Below, piece after piece: positions 6,214 through 8,231 of a stretch of 8,231 nt of DNA. The stretch is from positions 1 through 8,231 of the forward strand of contig JAAVGQ010000060.1 of assembly GCA_014800105.1 (NCBI GenBank), given 5' to 3'. The translations under genes and the position numbers were made by a program. The DNA is from Bacteroidales bacterium. Lineage in GTDB: Bacteria; Bacteroidota; Bacteroidia; Bacteroidales; Muribaculaceae. Position 1 is the first letter of the stretch. Each line of letters opens with the position of its first letter. Under the pieces are notes generated by a model. That model had not been told where the DNA came from and did not search any database. It saw nothing but the letters and a program-made list of their open reading frames with translations.

Positions 6214-7476
6214 ATGAAATTCGATACAGTCATAATAGGTGGAGGCCTTAGCGGACTCATTGCCGGCATCTCGCTCGCTGAGGCCGGCCGCAGCGTCGCT
6301 ATTATTACTGCGGGCCAGAGCTCTCTGCATTTCAACTCAGGGTCATTTGACCTGCTTGGGAACTGCAACGGAGAGCTTGTCACCAGCCCCATCGAGGCTA
6401 TTTCCTCCTTGCCGGCCTCTCATCCTTACTCCCGCGTGGGCGTGGAACGCATTCAAGCGCTTCTCCCCGCTGTCCAGCCTCTGCTGGGACGTGCCGGAAT
6501 AGCCACTACCGGCGGCTATACGCGCAACCGTTACCGCCTCACTCCGCTTGGTAAAATCAAGCCCACATGGCTGTCACTGGAGGATATTGCAACTTTTGAT
6601 AATCCCACCCGTCTACCCTGGCGCCGGGTGGCAATCGTAAATCTTGCCGGCTTCCTTGACTTCTATCCACAATTTATATATGCCGGCTTGACGGCTCTGG
6701 GAGTTGCATGCTCTGTTCATTCAACCACCATTCCGGCACTCGACACCTTGCGTAAGAATCCCACTGAGATGCGTGCCGCCAATATTGCACGCGTTCTCGA
6801 TGCCGAGGCTATCGGCGTTCTTGCCGGCCGGCTAAACAGTGTTTCACGCGATGCCGATGTTATCGTGATGCCGGCGGTGGTGGGGCTCAACGATGACCTC
6901 AACCTGCGCCTCTTGCGCCGTCTCGTGGCACGCCCTGTCTACTTCGTTTCAACGATGCCAACATCAGTTCCCGGCGTGCGCACTCAGATTTCGCTCGACC
7001 GCTACTTCATGAAACTTGGAGGGACATATATGCTCGGTGACACCGTCATCAGTGGCAACTTCAACGGTAACCGCCTTGAAAGCGTCACCACACGCAATCA
7101 CGATTCTGAGCCCATTGAAGCGAGTAACTTCATCATTGCAACCGGTTCATTCATAGGCCACGGGCTCAAAGCCACGCCCGACTCCATTATCGAGCCCACG
7201 ATGGGACTCGATATCGATGCACCTCATGACCGCTCGCTCTGGTTCAAAAAGAATATTGATGACAACCAGCCGTTCATGTCATTCGGAGTGAAGACTGACA
7301 ACAACCTGCATCCCTTCAAGGAGGGCACTCTCATCGAGAATCTCTATGCCTGCGGCTCGCTGCTGGGAGGTTGTAATCCCGTCAAGGAGGAATGCGGTGC
7401 CGGCGTATCAATTCTCACGGCGCTCGCAGCGGCCCACAACATCCAATCTCAATTTTCAACAAATCGTCACGACTGA
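6214..7476 (+). CDS. glpB: Anaerobic glycerol-3-phosphate dehydrogenase subunit B
   Basis: GlpB is a flavoprotein subunit of the anaerobic G3P dehydrogenase; with GlpA it forms the soluble catalytic dimer that oxidises G3P to dihydroxyacetone phosphate, and it is thought to carry FMN and relay electrons to GlpC. The 420 residues match the E. coli length (419). The N-terminal nucleotide-binding motif GGGLSG is at 9-14. The GlpB-specific block GQSSLHFNSGSFDLL is at 34-48. TPLGKIKPTWLS follows near 110-121, and RNHDSEP and the ATGSF strand lie in the C-terminal half. The terminal flavin-binding segment GSLLGGCNP is at 381-389, then ECGAGVS. The ATG at 6214 is 4 bases after the phosphatase stop and directly precedes the dinucleotide-fold strand. 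Its stop overlaps the glpA start by one base (TGATG), which fits coupled, equal production of the two partners. Confidence 0.95.
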   Translation: MKFDTVIIGGGLSGLIAGISLAEAGRSVAIITAGQSSLHFNSGSFDLLGNCNGELVTSPIEAISSLPASHPYSRVGVERIQALLPAVQPLLGRAGIATTGGYTRNRYRLTPLGKIKPTWLSLEDIATFDNPTRLPWRRVAIVNLAGFLDFYPQFIYAGLTALGVACSVHSTTIPALDTLRKNPTEMRAANIARVLDAEAIGVLAGRLNSVSRDADVIVMPAVVGLNDDLNLRLLRRLVARPVYFVSTMPTSVPGVRTQISLDRYFMKLGGTYMLGDTVISGNFNGNRLESVTTRNHDSEPIEASNFIIATGSFIGHGLKATPDSIIEPTMGLDIDAPHDRSLWFKKNIDDNQPFMSFGVKTDNNLHPFKEGTLIENLYACGSLLGGCNPVKEECGAGVSILTALAAAHNIQSQFSTNRHD

Positions 7477-8231
7477 TGAATACTTACGACGTCATCATAA
7501 TAGGTGGTGGTGCCACCGGAGCCGGAACAGCTCGCGACTGTGCTCTGCGCGGCCTTAAAGTCCTTCTCATAGAGCGTTTTGACTTTACAGCCGGAGCCAC
7601 GGGTCGCAACCACGGCCTCCTGCACAGTGGAGCACGCTACGCGGTAACTGACCGCGAGAGTGCAACCGAGTGTATCAAGGAAAATATGATTCTGCGCAAG
7701 GTTGCGCGCCACTGCGTTGAGGAAACGGGCGGTCTATTCATCACGCTGCCTGACGATGACCTTGACTATCAAAAGAAATTTGTCGATTCCTGCCTCGCTG
7801 CCGGAATCAAGGCTGATGTCATTGACCCCGAGGAGGCCAAGCGCCTTGAGCCCTCGGTCAACCCTGATCTCATCGGTGCCGTAAAAGTTCCTGACGGGGC
7901 GATTGACCCCTTCCGTCTCACGACCGCCAATGTCATCGACGCTACCCGCCATGGTGCCGAAGTGCTCACCTATCACGAGGTAACAAAGCTTATTAAGGAC
8001 CCCTCAGGAGCTGTCGTAGGTGTAGAAATTCGTGACTCACGCAATGGTAGCATGTCAAAGGCCTATTCACGCCTCGTTATAAACGCAGCCGGAATCTGGG
8101 GCCAACGCATCGCTTCAATGGCTGACTGCACGGTGAACATGTTCCCCGCCAAAGGCGCGCTCCTCATCTTCGGTCACCGCATCAACAACATGGTTATCAT
8201 CCGCTGCCGCAAGCCGGCCAACGCTGATATC
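7476..8231 (+). CDS. glpA: Anaerobic glycerol-3-phosphate dehydrogenase subunit A, N-terminal 252 codons, cut by window edge
   Basis: GlpA is the FAD-containing catalytic subunit of the anaerobic G3P dehydrogenase. The visible 252 residues begin MNTYDVIIIGGGATGAG, with the FAD-binding GGGATG at 10-15 and the ribose-binding acid E33. The block ATGRNHGLLHSGARYAVTD at 41-59 is nearly identical to E. coli GlpA and belongs to the G3P-oxidase fold. Further conserved stretches are VKVPDGAIDPFRLT near 139-152, NAAGIWGQ near 202-209 and MFPAKGALLIF near 222-232. The ATG overlapping the glpB stop is the start; it lies four codons before the first strand. E. coli GlpA has 542 residues with a C-terminal BFD-like Fe-S domain, so a little over half is missing and the presence of that domain here is unknown. 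The aerobic homologue GlpD is unlikely, because glpB and glpC are in the same operon. Confidence 0.95.
   Translation, partial: MNTYDVIIIGGGATGAGTARDCALRGLKVLLIERFDFTAGATGRNHGLLHSGARYAVTDRESATECIKENMILRKVARHCVEETGGLFITLPDDDLDYQKKFVDSCLAAGIKADVIDPEEAKRLEPSVNPDLIGAVKVPDGAIDPFRLTTANVIDATRHGAEVLTYHEVTKLIKDPSGAVVGVEIRDSRNGSMSKAYSRLVINAAGIWGQRIASMADCTVNMFPAKGALLIFGHRINNMVIIRCRKPANADI

Overview
The window looks like chromosomal DNA of a Bacteroidota bacterium, probably order Bacteroidales; a Muribaculaceae-like gut lineage is my best guess, but only a guess. Three things point there. Promoter elements resemble the Bacteroides -33/-7 type (TTTG, then TAnnTTTG). Start codons lack Shine-Dalgarno sequences and often follow A-rich stretches. 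The proteins read as Bacteroidales-like versions of conserved families. Nothing suggests a phage, plasmid or genomic island.

Layout. Positions 1-1912 are read leftward. They hold an FKBP-type peptidyl-prolyl isomerase, then 12 bases later a CobW/COG0523 metal-chaperone GTPase with a strongly His-rich loop. After a short gap carrying a good Bacteroides-type promoter comes the start of pyrH (UMP kinase), cut by the left edge. Positions 1913-2567 are a 655-base divergent intergenic region. Its 2020-2345 part is GC-richer, holds several short-loop hairpins, and includes a leftward frame interrupted by stops that may be a decayed or dispersed element. Its last 130 bases are AT-rich and carry the promoter and leader of the rightward operon.

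Positions 2568-8231 form one tight rightward operon for sn-glycerol-3-phosphate (G3P): glpC (Fe-S electron-transfer subunit), a GlpT-like organophosphate:phosphate antiporter, a HAD-IIA phosphatase, glpB and glpA (cut by the right edge). Gaps are 25 bases, a 1-base overlap, 4 bases and a 1-base overlap, so the last four genes look translationally coupled. Together they would import G3P (GlpT), oxidise it to dihydroxyacetone phosphate at the membrane face (GlpA/GlpB) and pass electrons through GlpC to the quinone pool, probably menaquinone, in anaerobic respiration.

The order is inverted and interrupted relative to the glpABC order of E. coli. The most interesting features are the phosphatase embedded in the operon, which would act on or next to the pathway substrate, and the unexplained structured intergenic region. 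No convincing wholly new system is visible.
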